Shown one piece after another: positions 26,616 through 36,114 of a stretch of DNA of 64,000 nt. Source of the DNA: Noviherbaspirillum sp. UKPF54 (lineage in GTDB: Bacteria; Pseudomonadota; Gammaproteobacteria; Burkholderiales; Burkholderiaceae_D). The notes beneath the pieces were generated by a model. The model was not told the origin of the DNA and did not search any database. It saw only the letters and a list, made by a program, of their open reading frames with translations. A program made the position numbers and the translations under genes. Numbering within the stretch: the first letter of the stretch is position 1; the number at the start of each line of letters is the position of its first letter. The DNA is taken from contig NZ_CP040128.1 in the NCBI RefSeq assembly GCF_007874125.1, positions 3,720,001 through 3,784,000 of the forward strand, written 5' to 3'.

Positions 26616-26650
26616 GCCCGGCCAACCATCACGGTTGCGCCGGGTTTTTT
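26616..26650. terminator. Bidirectional terminator at the island/chromosome change
   Basis: GCCCGGC, AACC, a 5-nt loop, GGTT and GCCGGG form a strong stem (26616-26644) followed by TTTTTT (26645-26650). On the other strand it ends in CTTTT. It can terminate the 25523 gene and the membrane protein gene that ends at 26649. Confidence 0.75.
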
Positions 26651-27065
26651 ATTGGCGCGCCGCAAAACCGCGCACTCGTGCCGCCACGGCCGGTGCCAAC
26701 AGCGTGAACGCCAGCCCCACCCCCATATAGCCGCCATTGAACAAGTCGTAGTCGGACAGGATGCGCTCGCGCGAATATCCCGGCGCCAGGCCCAGACCTC
26801 CCTCGAAGGTGACGATCAGCACCAGCCAGGCCAAGCCGACCTGCAGTTGTTCAACCCATGTTTGCGCGCCGATCCAGCGAATGGTCGCACTCGCAATAAG
26901 AAAAACAATCAGGCAGCCAACGGGAACACCGATTTGGCGGGCAGGAAAATCGCCGACGACCGGTGCCAGATAGACTTGCCTGAGGAAGCCATGCACGGTC
27001 TCGGCGGCCACGATCAGAAGCCAGCCGACGAATGTCCTGGACCAGCTCATGAGGGAAGGCGGCAC
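26649..27065 (-). CDS. Small integral membrane protein, unknown
   Basis: 138 residues with four hydrophobic segments (about residues 9-23, 44-62, 73-92 and 108-128). A start at the internal Met 6 (MSWSRTFVG) is equally possible. Composition matches the GC-rich chromosome. No enzymatic motif; the loop EGGLGLAPGYSRERILSDYD is likely external or periplasmic. Function unknown. Confidence 0.65.
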   Translation of the reverse strand: MPPSLMSWSRTFVGWLLIVAAETVHGFLRQVYLAPVVGDFPARQIGVPVGCLIVFLIASATIRWIGAQTWVEQLQVGLAWLVLIVTFEGGLGLAPGYSRERILSDYDLFNGGYMGVGLAFTLLAPAVAARVRGFAARQ

Positions 27066-27161
27066 GGCGCCGAGCCCCGCGCGCTCACGCCGCCGCCAGC
27101 CTGCGAACGGTTGATTTCAATGAACACGCGACGCTCCGGCCCAGTCCGTTAATGAGGCGTA

Positions 27162-27177
27162 CAGTATAGTAATACTG
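27162..27177. promoter_or_regulatory. Operator-like palindrome between divergent genes
   Basis: CAGTAT (27162-27167), AGTA, ATACTG (27172-27177) is a perfect AT-rich inverted repeat in a GC-rich setting. It lies between the divergent membrane-protein gene and the phosphoesterase gene, where a shared regulator would bind. The binder is unknown. Confidence 0.4.
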
Positions 27178-27295
27178 AATCTGCGTAACAAATCATCCGC
27201 AAAACGCCTGCCCCCGAGGTCGACTTCCGGTCGGGCGCTTCTTATCATGAAACCGAGGACGCACCAGCCCCGGCATTAACCAGCAAACACTGCGC

Positions 27296-28081
27296 ATGAA
27301 CATCCAAATCGCCTCCGACCTGCATCTGGACCTCCTGGAAAAGCAGTTTCCCGGCTACCGTGCCGTCGAACCCGCCGACGCCGACGTGCTGGTGCTCGCC
27401 GGCGACATCCATCGCTCAACCGAGGCGATCGCGGCTTTCGCGGACTGGCCGGTGCCGGTGATCTATGTGCACGGCAACCACGAGGCTTACCATGAACAGT
27501 ATGCCGAGCTGGAAGACAAGCTGCGCAGCGCCTGCGCCGGCACCAATGTCCGCTACCTGGAGCGCGGCGAGCACATCGTCGGCGGCGTGCGTTTTCTGGG
27601 CTGCTGCCTGTGGACAGATTATCTGCTGGACCCGGAGCACCAGCGCGAGGCGATGCAGGAAGCCGAGCAGATGTTGCGCGACCATCAGGTTATCCACACC
27701 GAGCGCGGCCCCTTCACGGCGCAGGATGCCTTGCGGCTGCACCGCCAGTCGCGCGCCTGGCTGGAGCAAAAACTGGCAGAGCGCTTCGCCGGCCGCACCG
27801 TCGTCGTCACGCACCACGGCCCGCATCCGCAATCCATCCATCCGCGTTATGCCGGCGTGCGCCTGAACGCTGCCTTCATCAGCGACTTGACGCCGCTGGT
27901 CGAGCAGGCCGACTTGTGGATCCACGGCCACGTGCACGACAGTTTCGATTACGACGTCGCCGGCACGCGGGTGATCGCCAATCCGCGCGGCTACGCGCTC
28001 AATCGCCGCGCAGTGCAAACGCCGGAACAGCTGATCTGGGAGAACGAGAAGTTCGGGCCGCGCCTGACGGTGAGCATCTGA
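27296..28081 (+). CDS. Metallophosphoesterase
   Basis: 261 residues of the calcineurin-like fold. The metal ligands are clear: SDLHLD (Asp 8, His 10), AGDIHR, VIYVHGNHEAY, VVVTHHGPH and DLWIHGHVHD. There is no signal peptide, so it acts in the cytoplasm. Substrate is unknown; relatives hydrolyse nucleotides or phospholipid head groups. It is followed by the patatin-like gene on the same strand, about 120 bp on. Confidence 0.85.
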   Translation: MNIQIASDLHLDLLEKQFPGYRAVEPADADVLVLAGDIHRSTEAIAAFADWPVPVIYVHGNHEAYHEQYAELEDKLRSACAGTNVRYLERGEHIVGGVRFLGCCLWTDYLLDPEHQREAMQEAEQMLRDHQVIHTERGPFTAQDALRLHRQSRAWLEQKLAERFAGRTVVVTHHGPHPQSIHPRYAGVRLNAAFISDLTPLVEQADLWIHGHVHDSFDYDVAGTRVIANPRGYALNRRAVQTPEQLIWENEKFGPRLTVSI

Positions 28082-28202
28082 GACGGCATCCTTGATCCAG
28101 ATCGGACGGCCTGCCGGCGCGCGGGCGGATCATTGCATACGGCGCGCCGGACCGGACGCGCCGCATGCACTCCCGCACCAACTCATGCTCACGGGGACCA
28201 TC

Positions 28203-29405
28203 ATGACGACAGCGAACAATGCCAAAAAGAGGAAAATCACGCTGGCGCTGCAGGGCGGCGGCGCCCATTCCGCCTACGTGTGGGGCGTGGTGGACCGGCT
28301 GCTGCAACAGGACGATCTGGATATCGTCGCGGTGAGCGGCACCAGCGGCGGCGCGATGATCGCCGCCGTGCTGGCGTATGGCCTGAGCCTGGAGCGCGAT
28401 GCCGGCGGCCGCCGGCTCGACGACACGACGCGGCGCGCCCACGCGCGGGAGTTGCTCGACAAGTTCTGGCACCGGGTGGCGGAAATCGGCGACGCCTATC
28501 TGAACCCGTACCGCTTCACGCCCAACCCGTTCCACCGTTCCTGGAACATCGACGGCATGCCGGTGCCGATCGCGCTCAACGCGCTGTCGCTCGTCACCTC
28601 GCCCTACCAGTCGTGGGGCGGGCCGCGCCAGAATCCGATCGCGCAGGCGATTGCCGACTGCATCGACCTCGATGCGCTCAACCGCAGCACGACCGGCCCT
28701 GCGCTCTACGTGTGCGCGACCAACGTGCGCACCAGCCAGCCGAAAGCCTTCGGCAAGGCCGAGATCCAACTACCCCACCTGCTCGCGTCGGCCTGCCTGC
28801 CGACGGTCGACCGCGCCGTGTCCATCGACGGCGAGTACTACTGGGACGGCGGCTACGTCGCGGACCCGGCGCTGGCGCCGCTGGTCGAGCATCACAAGCA
28901 GGATACGCGCGACTTGGTGATCGTGGGCGTCAACCCGATCGTGATGCAGAAGAGCGCCGTCCCTCCCGACACGGCATGGGAAATCATCGACCGCATCAAC
29001 GAGATCACCTTCAACGCATCGCTCATCTCGGAAATCAAGCGCATCCATCAGGTCAACGAACTGCTGCGCCAGGTTCCCGCGGACGCGCGCGCCCGGCAGG
29101 CCGGCGGCAAGCTGCACGGCAAGGACGAAATCTTGCTTCACTACATTCCGCCGCATGCGGACATGGCCGGATTCGGCGTGGCCAGCAAGAGCAACACGGC
29201 CCTGCCCTTCCTGCGGCACCTGAAGGAACTGGGGCGCAACGTGGCGGAAAAATGGCTGTCCGGCGAGACCGACGGCGGCGGCGCGGCGCGTCTGGGCGTT
29301 TCGTCCGATGCCAATCTCGAGCAACTGTTCATCGATCCTCACCGCCCGGATGCGCCGCCGCTGCCGGACGCGGTGCAAGGGGTGCATACGGCACCTGGCA
29401 GCTGA
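28203..29405 (+). CDS. Patatin-like phospholipase
   Basis: 400 residues from the ATG at 28203, the best start among several in-frame Met codons. Oxyanion loop is GGGAHSAYVWG (18-28). Nucleophile elbow is GTSGGA (46-51, Ser 48). The catalytic Asp is in YWDGGYVADP (Asp 215). That is the complete Ser-Asp dyad. No signal peptide. The family hydrolyses phospholipid acyl chains. The enzyme's target is unknown. Confidence 0.85.
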   Translation: MTTANNAKKRKITLALQGGGAHSAYVWGVVDRLLQQDDLDIVAVSGTSGGAMIAAVLAYGLSLERDAGGRRLDDTTRRAHARELLDKFWHRVAEIGDAYLNPYRFTPNPFHRSWNIDGMPVPIALNALSLVTSPYQSWGGPRQNPIAQAIADCIDLDALNRSTTGPALYVCATNVRTSQPKAFGKAEIQLPHLLASACLPTVDRAVSIDGEYYWDGGYVADPALAPLVEHHKQDTRDLVIVGVNPIVMQKSAVPPDTAWEIIDRINEITFNASLISEIKRIHQVNELLRQVPADARARQAGGKLHGKDEILLHYIPPHADMAGFGVASKSNTALPFLRHLKELGRNVAEKWLSGETDGGGAARLGVSSDANLEQLFIDPHRPDAPPLPDAVQGVHTAPGS

Positions 29406-29629
29406 GCCGCGTCCCCTTTCCTGATAACGTGCATCGACATTTCTTGCTTCAAACAATGAATGGAACTATGTGTCCATTTCAATCTCCTATAAAACCATTG
29501 ACGCTTTCATAACCCGAGTGAAATGCAATGCGGGCACCTGCGTTCGCATCGCCGTGCCGGCTGGTCTGATCAGGCATGCGCAAAAGGGGCAGGCATTGTT
29601 TTTCACATGATTTGGTAAGGAGATACATC

Positions 29630-30490
29630 ATGGCAATTTCTACGAGCGATACCACCGGCATGCTCACTGCATTGTTTACCGACCGCGACAGCGCGGAACG
29701 CGCCTATCAGGTCGTGTCGGATCGCGGCTATGCCAAAGACGACATCAATGTGGTGATGTCCGACGAAACGCGCTCGAAACAGTTTTCGCAAGCCGGGGCG
29801 CAACAGACCGAACTTGGCAACAAGGCAGCGGAAGGCGCGGGCATCGGCGGCGCCGTCGGCGGCACGCTGGGCGCGATCCTCGCCGCTGTCGCGGCCACCG
29901 GCACGAGCCTGGCGCTGCCCGGCCTGGGTCTGGTGATCGCCGGGCCGATCGCCGCGGCGCTGGCCGGCGCCGGCGCCGGCGCGGCCACCGGCGGCTTGCT
30001 GGGCGCGCTGGTCGGATGGGGCATTCCGGAAGAGCGCGTCAAGCATTACGAGAGCGGCATCAAGCAAGGCGGCATCCTGATCGGCGTGCGGCCGCGCTCG
30101 GAAGCCGACGCCGACTACATCGAACAGCAGTGGCGCAGCCTCAACGGCCAGCACATCTACCGGCCGGCCAGCACGATGCAGTCGACGTCCACCGTGCGCA
30201 CGACGACCACGGCCGCCGAGCCGATCGGCACCACCGCGGACGACGCCTCCGAGTACCGCCGCCACTGGCAAAGCGCTTACGGCACGTCGGGCGGACGTTA
30301 TGAAGACTATGACTCGGCATACCGCTACGGATCGACCATGGCCGGCAGCGAGCGCTACCAGAACTACCAGTGGAACGATGTCGAGCCGCAACTGCGCAGC
30401 GACTGGGAAGCCAACCATCCCGAAAGCACCTGGGACAAGGTGAAGGACGCGGTGCGTTTCGGCGCGGAGCGCGTCTCCCGCCGGCACTGA
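29630..30490 (+). CDS. Glycine-zipper stress-type protein (YflT/17M-like)
   Basis: 286 residues. The ATG at 29630 has AAGGAG with ideal spacing. The N-terminal 55 residues (TALFTDRDSAERAYQVVSDRG) have the general-stress-protein fold. Residues 70-135 are a Gly/Ala-rich hydrophobic stretch with a glycine-zipper pattern (GAGIGGAVGGTLGAIL), likely membrane-associated. The C-terminal third is Thr/Tyr-rich and hydrophilic, with WQSAYG and YDSAYRYG repeats. It is followed by a terminator. Confidence 0.7.
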   Translation: MAISTSDTTGMLTALFTDRDSAERAYQVVSDRGYAKDDINVVMSDETRSKQFSQAGAQQTELGNKAAEGAGIGGAVGGTLGAILAAVAATGTSLALPGLGLVIAGPIAAALAGAGAGAATGGLLGALVGWGIPEERVKHYESGIKQGGILIGVRPRSEADADYIEQQWRSLNGQHIYRPASTMQSTSTVRTTTTAAEPIGTTADDASEYRRHWQSAYGTSGGRYEDYDSAYRYGSTMAGSERYQNYQWNDVEPQLRSDWEANHPESTWDKVKDAVRFGAERVSRRH

Positions 30491-30519
30491 CCGACACGCC
30501 TGCCAGCGCAACCGCGCAA

Positions 30520-30550
30520 GGGCTGCACGCAAACGTGCAGCCCTTTTTTT
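30520..30550 (+). terminator. Rho-independent terminator
   Basis: GGGCTGCACG (30520-30529) and CGTGCAGCCC (30534-30543) form a 10-bp stem with a 4-nt loop, followed by a run of seven T. It ends the stress-protein transcript. Confidence 0.92.
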
Positions 30551-30652
30551 GCGGGCCGCGAACACGGGGGCTCCTTTGCCGCAGGCATGGCGACGCGATG
30601 CAGTGATGCTATAGTAGGTCGCGCGCCATTCGCCTTATTCTCTGGAGGAATC

Positions 30653-31243
30653 ATGATCGCTCTCGTCGTCGTGCTGGCCCTCGCACTCGCGCTGGCATTC
30701 TGGGCCATGGGAACCTACAACAGGCTGGTCAGCCTGCGCAATCGCTTCAAGAATGCCTTCATGCAGATCGATGTGCAATTGAAGCGGCGCTACGACCTGA
30801 TCCCGAACCTGGTCGAAACCGCCAAGGGCTACATGAAGCATGAGCGCGGCACGCTGGAAGCCGTGATCGCCGCGCGCAACAGCGCCGTGTCGGCCAATGC
30901 CCGCGCCGCGACCGACCCGACCGACGCGGCGGCGGTGCATCAGATGGCGGCGGCCGAAGGCGCGCTGAACCAGAGCCTGGGCCGCCTGTTCGCGCTGTCG
31001 GAAGCCTATCCCGACCTGAAGGCGAATCAGAACATGATGCAGTTGAGCGAAGAGCTGACCAGCACGGAAAACCGCATCGCCTTCGCGCGCCAGGCCTACA
31101 ACGACAACGTGATGGAGTACAACACGACAGCCGAGCAATTCCCCGGCTCGATCATCGCCGGCATGTTCTCGTTCAAGGCGGCCGAACTGCTGCAGTCGAC
31201 CGAGGCGCCCGAGGAGCGCAAGGCGGTGAAGGTGTCGTTCTGA
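30653..31243 (+). CDS. lemA: LemA family protein
   Basis: 196 residues; the ATG at 30653 follows CTGGAGGAATC. An N-terminal transmembrane segment (about residues 2-19) is followed by the typical LemA sequence: YNRLVSLRNRFKNAFMQIDV, LKRRYDLIPNLVETAKGYM and ENRIAFARQAYNDNVMEYN. The domain lies outside the membrane. The M48 protease gene follows after 24 bp, a frequent partnership in bacteria. Exact function is not known for the family. Confidence 0.9.
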   Translation: MIALVVVLALALALAFWAMGTYNRLVSLRNRFKNAFMQIDVQLKRRYDLIPNLVETAKGYMKHERGTLEAVIAARNSAVSANARAATDPTDAAAVHQMAAAEGALNQSLGRLFALSEAYPDLKANQNMMQLSEELTSTENRIAFARQAYNDNVMEYNTTAEQFPGSIIAGMFSFKAAELLQSTEAPEERKAVKVSF

Positions 31244-31267
31244 CGCGATGCGCGCCGCGCATCCGCC

Positions 31268-33241
31268 ATGAACTTCTTCGAGCACCAGGACCAGGCGCGC
31301 CGCCAAACCCGCACGCTGGTCATCCTGTTCATCCTCGCGGTGATCGCGATCGTCATCGCGGTCAACGCCGCCATGGCCCTCGTCTGGCTGTGGACCAAGG
31401 GTGTGCGCATGGACGGCCCCTACGGTTACCCGCGCGGCTTCTTCGTCACCAACACCTTCGTCACGCTCGCGCTGATCGGCGGCGGCACCGCCATCGAACT
31501 GTTCAACCTGCGCGAGGGCGGTGACGCGGTCGCGAAGATGGCGGGCGGCAGGCTGGTCGCGCCGGCTTCCACCGTGCTGCTGGAGCGTCGCCTGCAGAAC
31601 GTGGTCGAGGAAATGGCGATTGCCTCCGGCATCGCCTGTCCGAAAGTCTATGTGCTCGATCGCGAGGATGCCATCAATGCGTTCGCCGCCGGCTACAACC
31701 CGAACGAGGCGGTGCTTGCCGTCACGCGCGGCACGCTGCAACGCCTGACGCGCGACGAGCTGCAGGGCGTGATCGGCCATGAATTCAGCCACATCCTCAA
31801 CGGCGACATGCGCCTGAACATGCGCCTGATCGGCGTATTGTTCGGCATCCAGATGATCGCCGGCTTTGGCCAGCACTTGATGGACTTCGCACGCTACTTC
31901 GTGCCGTCACGCTCGCGCAGCCGCGACGACAAGGGGCCGTCGGCGGCACTGGTCGTGTTCGTCAGCGGCGCCGCCCTGTTTGCAATCGGCTATATCGGCG
32001 TGTTCTTCGGCCGCCTGATCAAGTCGGCGGTATCGCGCCAGCGTGAATACCTCGCCGACGCCAGCGCAGTGCAATTCACGCGCAACCGCGACGGTATCGG
32101 CGGCGCATTGCGCAAGATCGGCGGCCTGTCGCGCGAGATGGAACTCGGCTCGCGCATCACGCATCCGAATGCCGAACAGCTGTCGCACCTGTTTCTCGGC
32201 GCGGTCAAGCCCGGCCTGGTAGCCGGCCTGTTTGCCACGCATCCGCCGATCGAGGAGCGCCTGCGCCGCCTGTATGGCAGGAAGGTGGAATTGCTCGATG
32301 CGCCGGTGCAAGAGGAAGCACCGCAGCAGGAGCCGATGCTGCCCGATATCCCGTTTTCTACTGCCGGCTTTGCAGCTGCGCAACCCGCCGTCCGATCCGC
32401 GCCGCTATCGACGCAAAAGGATAACGGCGCATCCATGGCCTCGGCAATCGCATTCGGCCACGGTGCCGGCGAGCGGACGGCCCTGGCGCCGCAGCTCGAC
32501 AGCGCGGTGCGCGACCCGCATGCGGCCTGCGCCGTCGTCTACGCCTTGCTGCTCGGGCAGGATGGGCAGCGCGAGACGCAGATGGCGGCGTTGAATGCCG
32601 CCGACGCCAGGCAAGGCGCGCTGGCAGCCTATCTGGCCGACGCAGTCGCCGCCATGCCGAAAAGCGCGCGGCTGCCCCTGCTCGACCTGGCGATGCCGGC
32701 GCTGCGCCAGCTGCCGCAACCGGAGCGTGACGAGGTGCTAGCCATGGCCGCCCGGCTGATTGCGGCCGACAAGCGCGTCACGCTGTCCGAATTCGTGCTG
32801 CAGACGGTGTTGCAACGCCGGCTCGACCCGCATGCAGGCCGCGCGGTGCCGGTTCGTTATCCCACTATCGGAGCGTTGCGGCAGGAAACAGCGGTGCTGC
32901 TCTCGCTGGTGGCGCATATGGCGGCAAAGTGCAATGGCGAAACCGCATTCGCGGCCTATACGCGCGGAGCAAACATGGTCGATCTCAACGACGCGCCGAG
33001 CGACATCGCCCTCCTCGGCTCCGAACGCATACGCGCCGCGCTGATGGCAGCCAATGAACTGGCCCCGCTGGCCAAGCCTGTGCTGATCCGGGCGCTGGTC
33101 GCGACGGCGACAGCCGGCACGCAAGACATGCCTGTCGAAACCGCCGACCTGCTGCGCGCAATTTGCGCCGCCATCGATGTCCCCTTGCCGGCCATCGTGG
33201 CATCGACCTATATGCAGCATGCATGGGCCGCGGCATCGTAA
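31268..33241 (+). CDS. M48-family membrane metalloprotease with C-terminal extension
   Basis: 657 residues, about twice the usual HtpX length. Transmembrane segments at about 16-38 and 58-80, more after residue 215. Zinc site is HEFSH (171-175), with the distal Glu in REYLADASAVQF. After about residue 340 comes a second domain of about 300 residues with RLIAADKRVTLSEFVLQTVL, recalling TerB-like helical bundles that bind metal. The gene follows lemA. Likely role: quality control of envelope proteins. The substrate is unknown. Confidence 0.85.
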   Translation: MNFFEHQDQARRQTRTLVILFILAVIAIVIAVNAAMALVWLWTKGVRMDGPYGYPRGFFVTNTFVTLALIGGGTAIELFNLREGGDAVAKMAGGRLVAPASTVLLERRLQNVVEEMAIASGIACPKVYVLDREDAINAFAAGYNPNEAVLAVTRGTLQRLTRDELQGVIGHEFSHILNGDMRLNMRLIGVLFGIQMIAGFGQHLMDFARYFVPSRSRSRDDKGPSAALVVFVSGAALFAIGYIGVFFGRLIKSAVSRQREYLADASAVQFTRNRDGIGGALRKIGGLSREMELGSRITHPNAEQLSHLFLGAVKPGLVAGLFATHPPIEERLRRLYGRKVELLDAPVQEEAPQQEPMLPDIPFSTAGFAAAQPAVRSAPLSTQKDNGASMASAIAFGHGAGERTALAPQLDSAVRDPHAACAVVYALLLGQDGQRETQMAALNAADARQGALAAYLADAVAAMPKSARLPLLDLAMPALRQLPQPERDEVLAMAARLIAADKRVTLSEFVLQTVLQRRLDPHAGRAVPVRYPTIGALRQETAVLLSLVAHMAAKCNGETAFAAYTRGANMVDLNDAPSDIALLGSERIRAALMAANELAPLAKPVLIRALVATATAGTQDMPVETADLLRAICAAIDVPLPAIVASTYMQHAWAAAS

Positions 33242-34134
33242 AGCAGGCATGCAGCCAGCGCACCGGCCATCCTGACAACGGTGCATTTATTCCGACTTTC
33301 CGCCATTTCATTTACTCGCACACCCCATATCGCCGAACACATCTTCGCAGGCGCCCCGAATACGACGTTGATCGAGGCGCCTGCCAGGCGAGCCTATCGC
33401 ACAGGATGTGGCAGCGTGCGCTCTCCGATCCTCTGCTCTCCGTGATTTGCATCTCGCGTCTGCGGCGAGTTCGCAGCCCGCATTGCCACCGATCCCCGAA
33501 CGTCCCATTGCCTCAAGGATGAGATCAAGCAATTGATTGCCATCACGCCTTTAAATAATGGCAATCAATCCAAAGCCGATTGTGGAGCGAGCTGAGCATA
33601 GGCAGATTTTCTAGGTGGCGACTTTAAGTCTATGGACGTCTTCACCATCACTATTACCGACAGAGAAAAACCAATAAAAATAGTTTTCTTAAGGAAATCA
33701 CTTATTTTGGATCAATATTTAGATAAGTAATTTGCAGGGAATGTGTTGCGATATATCAAAAGATACACATTCGCGCCGAGTAAAATTGACTCGCTACAAG
33801 TTCTAGTAGGCAATCTTTCCAAGAGAGAACCAACGGTATGCCTTATACCGACCAGAAGCGGCCTCCGCATTACGCTTCGGTTTTCCTTTGACTGCGCTTT
33901 CCATACTGTTCATGGCAAATCGTCTAGGGCGGCCTAAGTCTAACCGGGCATTCAGGCTGCCCCTGCACCATGGGCACAACAGAAATTCCGGGACTGTACA
34001 CGCAAGCAGTGCAATGTAATACCCGATGGAAACAATAACGAGTACAGGGCATCCGCCTTTCCCATGCAACGGTGAAAAGCAAAACGTTTTACGTGGCCCT
34101 TTCCGATCAAACGCCGTCAGTAGGGAGGAATTCC
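33242..34134. other. No gene recognised (893 bp)
   Basis: Several short frames exist but none has a ribosome site or family pattern. The middle (about 33,600-33,780) is AT-rich and could hold promoters. An inverted repeat at 33532-33569 is listed separately. A weak hairpin GAAGCG...CGCTTC lies near 33,855. Confidence 0.4.
33532..33569. repeat. Long perfect inverted repeat
   Basis: ATTGATTGCCAT (33532-33543) and ATGGCAATCAAT (33558-33569) are 12-bp perfect arms separated by 14 bases. No T-tract follows, so a simple terminator is unlikely. Options are a regulator site, the edge of a lost insertion sequence, or a regulatory RNA stem. Confidence 0.6.
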
Positions 34135-36114
34135 ATGGCCAAGATTTCACGGCGCCAAGTTGCTGATAATGCTGTCGTTGCAGTCGCGTTCTTCCTGACT
34201 GCGTGGGCGGGCCAAACCCTATGCTTTCCCCCCTTCGTTGCCAGTGTCGTTTGCCCGGCCTCGGGAGTGGCGCTGGCTATGACCATCATTCGCGGTCGGC
34301 ATGTCTGGCCGGGTGTTCTTGCTGGCACTTTTGCCATTCTGGCGAAGGTGCTGGTAATGGACGGCGGCGCGCCGCTTGCCGCCGGTCTGGCATGTGCGCT
34401 CTTCGTCGGCGTTGCACAGGCAGTCCAGGCTTATGCGGGCGGGCTATTCTTCAAAAGGTGGGTCAACGATCCGTGCTTCGAATCGCCAGCTGCTGCATTC
34501 CGCTACGTGTTCGTCGCGATCACTAGCGCCATTCTCGGGTCAAGCGGCGCGGTCCTTGCCCTCATCCTGTTCGGCTTCATACAGGCCGACGTGCTGTCTG
34601 AAATAACGGTCTGGACCGTGGGACGTACAGCCGGCATGTTGATCTTCACCCCGACAATCGTCCTGTTTGCGCAGCGGCGCAACCGCGCCCTTCCAAACGA
34701 ACGCCGCATGGAAGCACTGTTGCTGCTGACAGTGATGGCTGCGATCAGCGTCACCGTGTTTAGCGTTCCTGGCGAGCTGGCGAACCGCTACCCTGTCGAA
34801 TACATTGTATTTCCCGGCCTGCTCTGGGCGTTAGAGCGTTTTAGCAACCGTGAATCTGCCTTGCTGGTGACGATCGTATCGGTGATCGCGACTTATGGCA
34901 CCGCTCATCAACTCGGCCCGTTCGCGGTCAGCGCTGATCCGAACATATCGCTGATGCTCATGGAACTCTATTTCGCTGTCATGACGATCAGTTCGCTAGT
35001 TGGCGGCGCCGTTGTTGCGCAGCGCAACTGCGCGCAGCGGATGGTTGAGAATGCGCGCCAGGTACTGGAAGAGCGCGTTGCGCAGCGTACCCATGAATTA
35101 CGCCAGGTGAACGAGACGCTTGAGGCGGAAATCAACGAACGCCGGCTTCTTGCCAAAGCGTTTGAGCATAGCGTGGAACCGACCTTGATCACTGATGCCG
35201 ATCTGCGCATTCTGACGGTCAACGCCGCTTTTACCTCTGTCACCGGCTATGCCCTGGCGGAGGTCAGGGGACATTGCCTCGATCTCCTGGTCGCACATTG
35301 CACGGATCAGGGCCGCTACGAGCAGCTAATGGCGCAACTCGACGGCAAGGACGAGGCAAAAGGCGAGATCCGCTGCCGTCGTCATCAGGATAAGGACATC
35401 GCCGTATTTCCGTCATGGGTATCAATTGCCGTCGTGCGCGACACCGGCGGCCGCATTACCCAACACATCGTCAGTTTGGCCGACATCACGGAACAGAAGG
35501 CATTGGAGGAACACCGAGCCTATCGTGCCAATCACGACCTGCTGACCGGGCTGCTCAACCGCGCTTCGCTGGAAGATGTCTTGCACCGGACAATTGCCTA
35601 TGCGCGCCGCAGCCGGCTGCGATTCGGCATGTTATTCGTCGACCTCGATTACTTCAAGACGATCAACGACGAATACGGCCATATCATTGGCGACAAGCTC
35701 CTCAAGCTGATTGCGGAGCGGCTTCTTTCGCAGGTACGCAACGAGGACTCGGTAGCCCGGCTCGGCGGCGACGAATTTGTCATCGTGCTGCCTCACGTCC
35801 AGGAGGCGTCCGATGTGGAGCGGGTCGCATTCGCCGTTGTTGACCAGTTGGCCAAGCCGTTCCATATTGATAGCTATGAACTGAACATCTCGTCTAGCAT
35901 CGGCGCCTGCTTTTTCCCGGATGACGCACAAACAGCCGAGGAGTTGCTGACACGCGCCGACACGGCGATGTACCAAGCAAAAACGAGCCGCAACACCTAC
36001 CGGTTCTATTCAACCGACCCGTGCGCCTGCACACTCAGCTTGGATGAGGCACAAAATAATCCGGAGGAATTAACCCTCGCGAGGGATTCGCGCCGACTAG
36101 TGGAAGCGGCCTGA
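34135..36114 (+). CDS. MASE1-PAS-GGDEF diguanylate cyclase
   Basis: 659 residues. The ATG at 34135 follows GGGAGGAATTCC. Residues 10-310 form a MASE1-type sensor with about eight membrane segments (VADNAVVAVAFFLTAWAGQT at the start). A short coiled linker (about 310-335) leads to a PAS domain (about 340-450). The GGDEF domain has FGMLFVDLDYFKTINDEYGH and the signature GGDEF at 544-548. RNED at 535-538 fits the inhibitory RxxD site, so it should be active and feedback-inhibited. Its signal is unknown. Confidence 0.9.
   Translation: MAKISRRQVADNAVVAVAFFLTAWAGQTLCFPPFVASVVCPASGVALAMTIIRGRHVWPGVLAGTFAILAKVLVMDGGAPLAAGLACALFVGVAQAVQAYAGGLFFKRWVNDPCFESPAAAFRYVFVAITSAILGSSGAVLALILFGFIQADVLSEITVWTVGRTAGMLIFTPTIVLFAQRRNRALPNERRMEALLLLTVMAAISVTVFSVPGELANRYPVEYIVFPGLLWALERFSNRESALLVTIVSVIATYGTAHQLGPFAVSADPNISLMLMELYFAVMTISSLVGGAVVAQRNCAQRMVENARQVLEERVAQRTHELRQVNETLEAEINERRLLAKAFEHSVEPTLITDADLRILTVNAAFTSVTGYALAEVRGHCLDLLVAHCTDQGRYEQLMAQLDGKDEAKGEIRCRRHQDKDIAVFPSWVSIAVVRDTGGRITQHIVSLADITEQKALEEHRAYRANHDLLTGLLNRASLEDVLHRTIAYARRSRLRFGMLFVDLDYFKTINDEYGHIIGDKLLKLIAERLLSQVRNEDSVARLGGDEFVIVLPHVQEASDVERVAFAVVDQLAKPFHIDSYELNISSSIGACFFPDDAQTAEELLTRADTAMYQAKTSRNTYRFYSTDPCACTLSLDEAQNNPEELTLARDSRRLVEAA

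Noticed and set aside
27416..28018. Long bottom-strand frame inside the phosphoesterase gene, and many like it across 27-64 kb
   Set aside because: These are the shadow frames expected in GC-rich coding DNA; the opposite strand carries clear family motifs.
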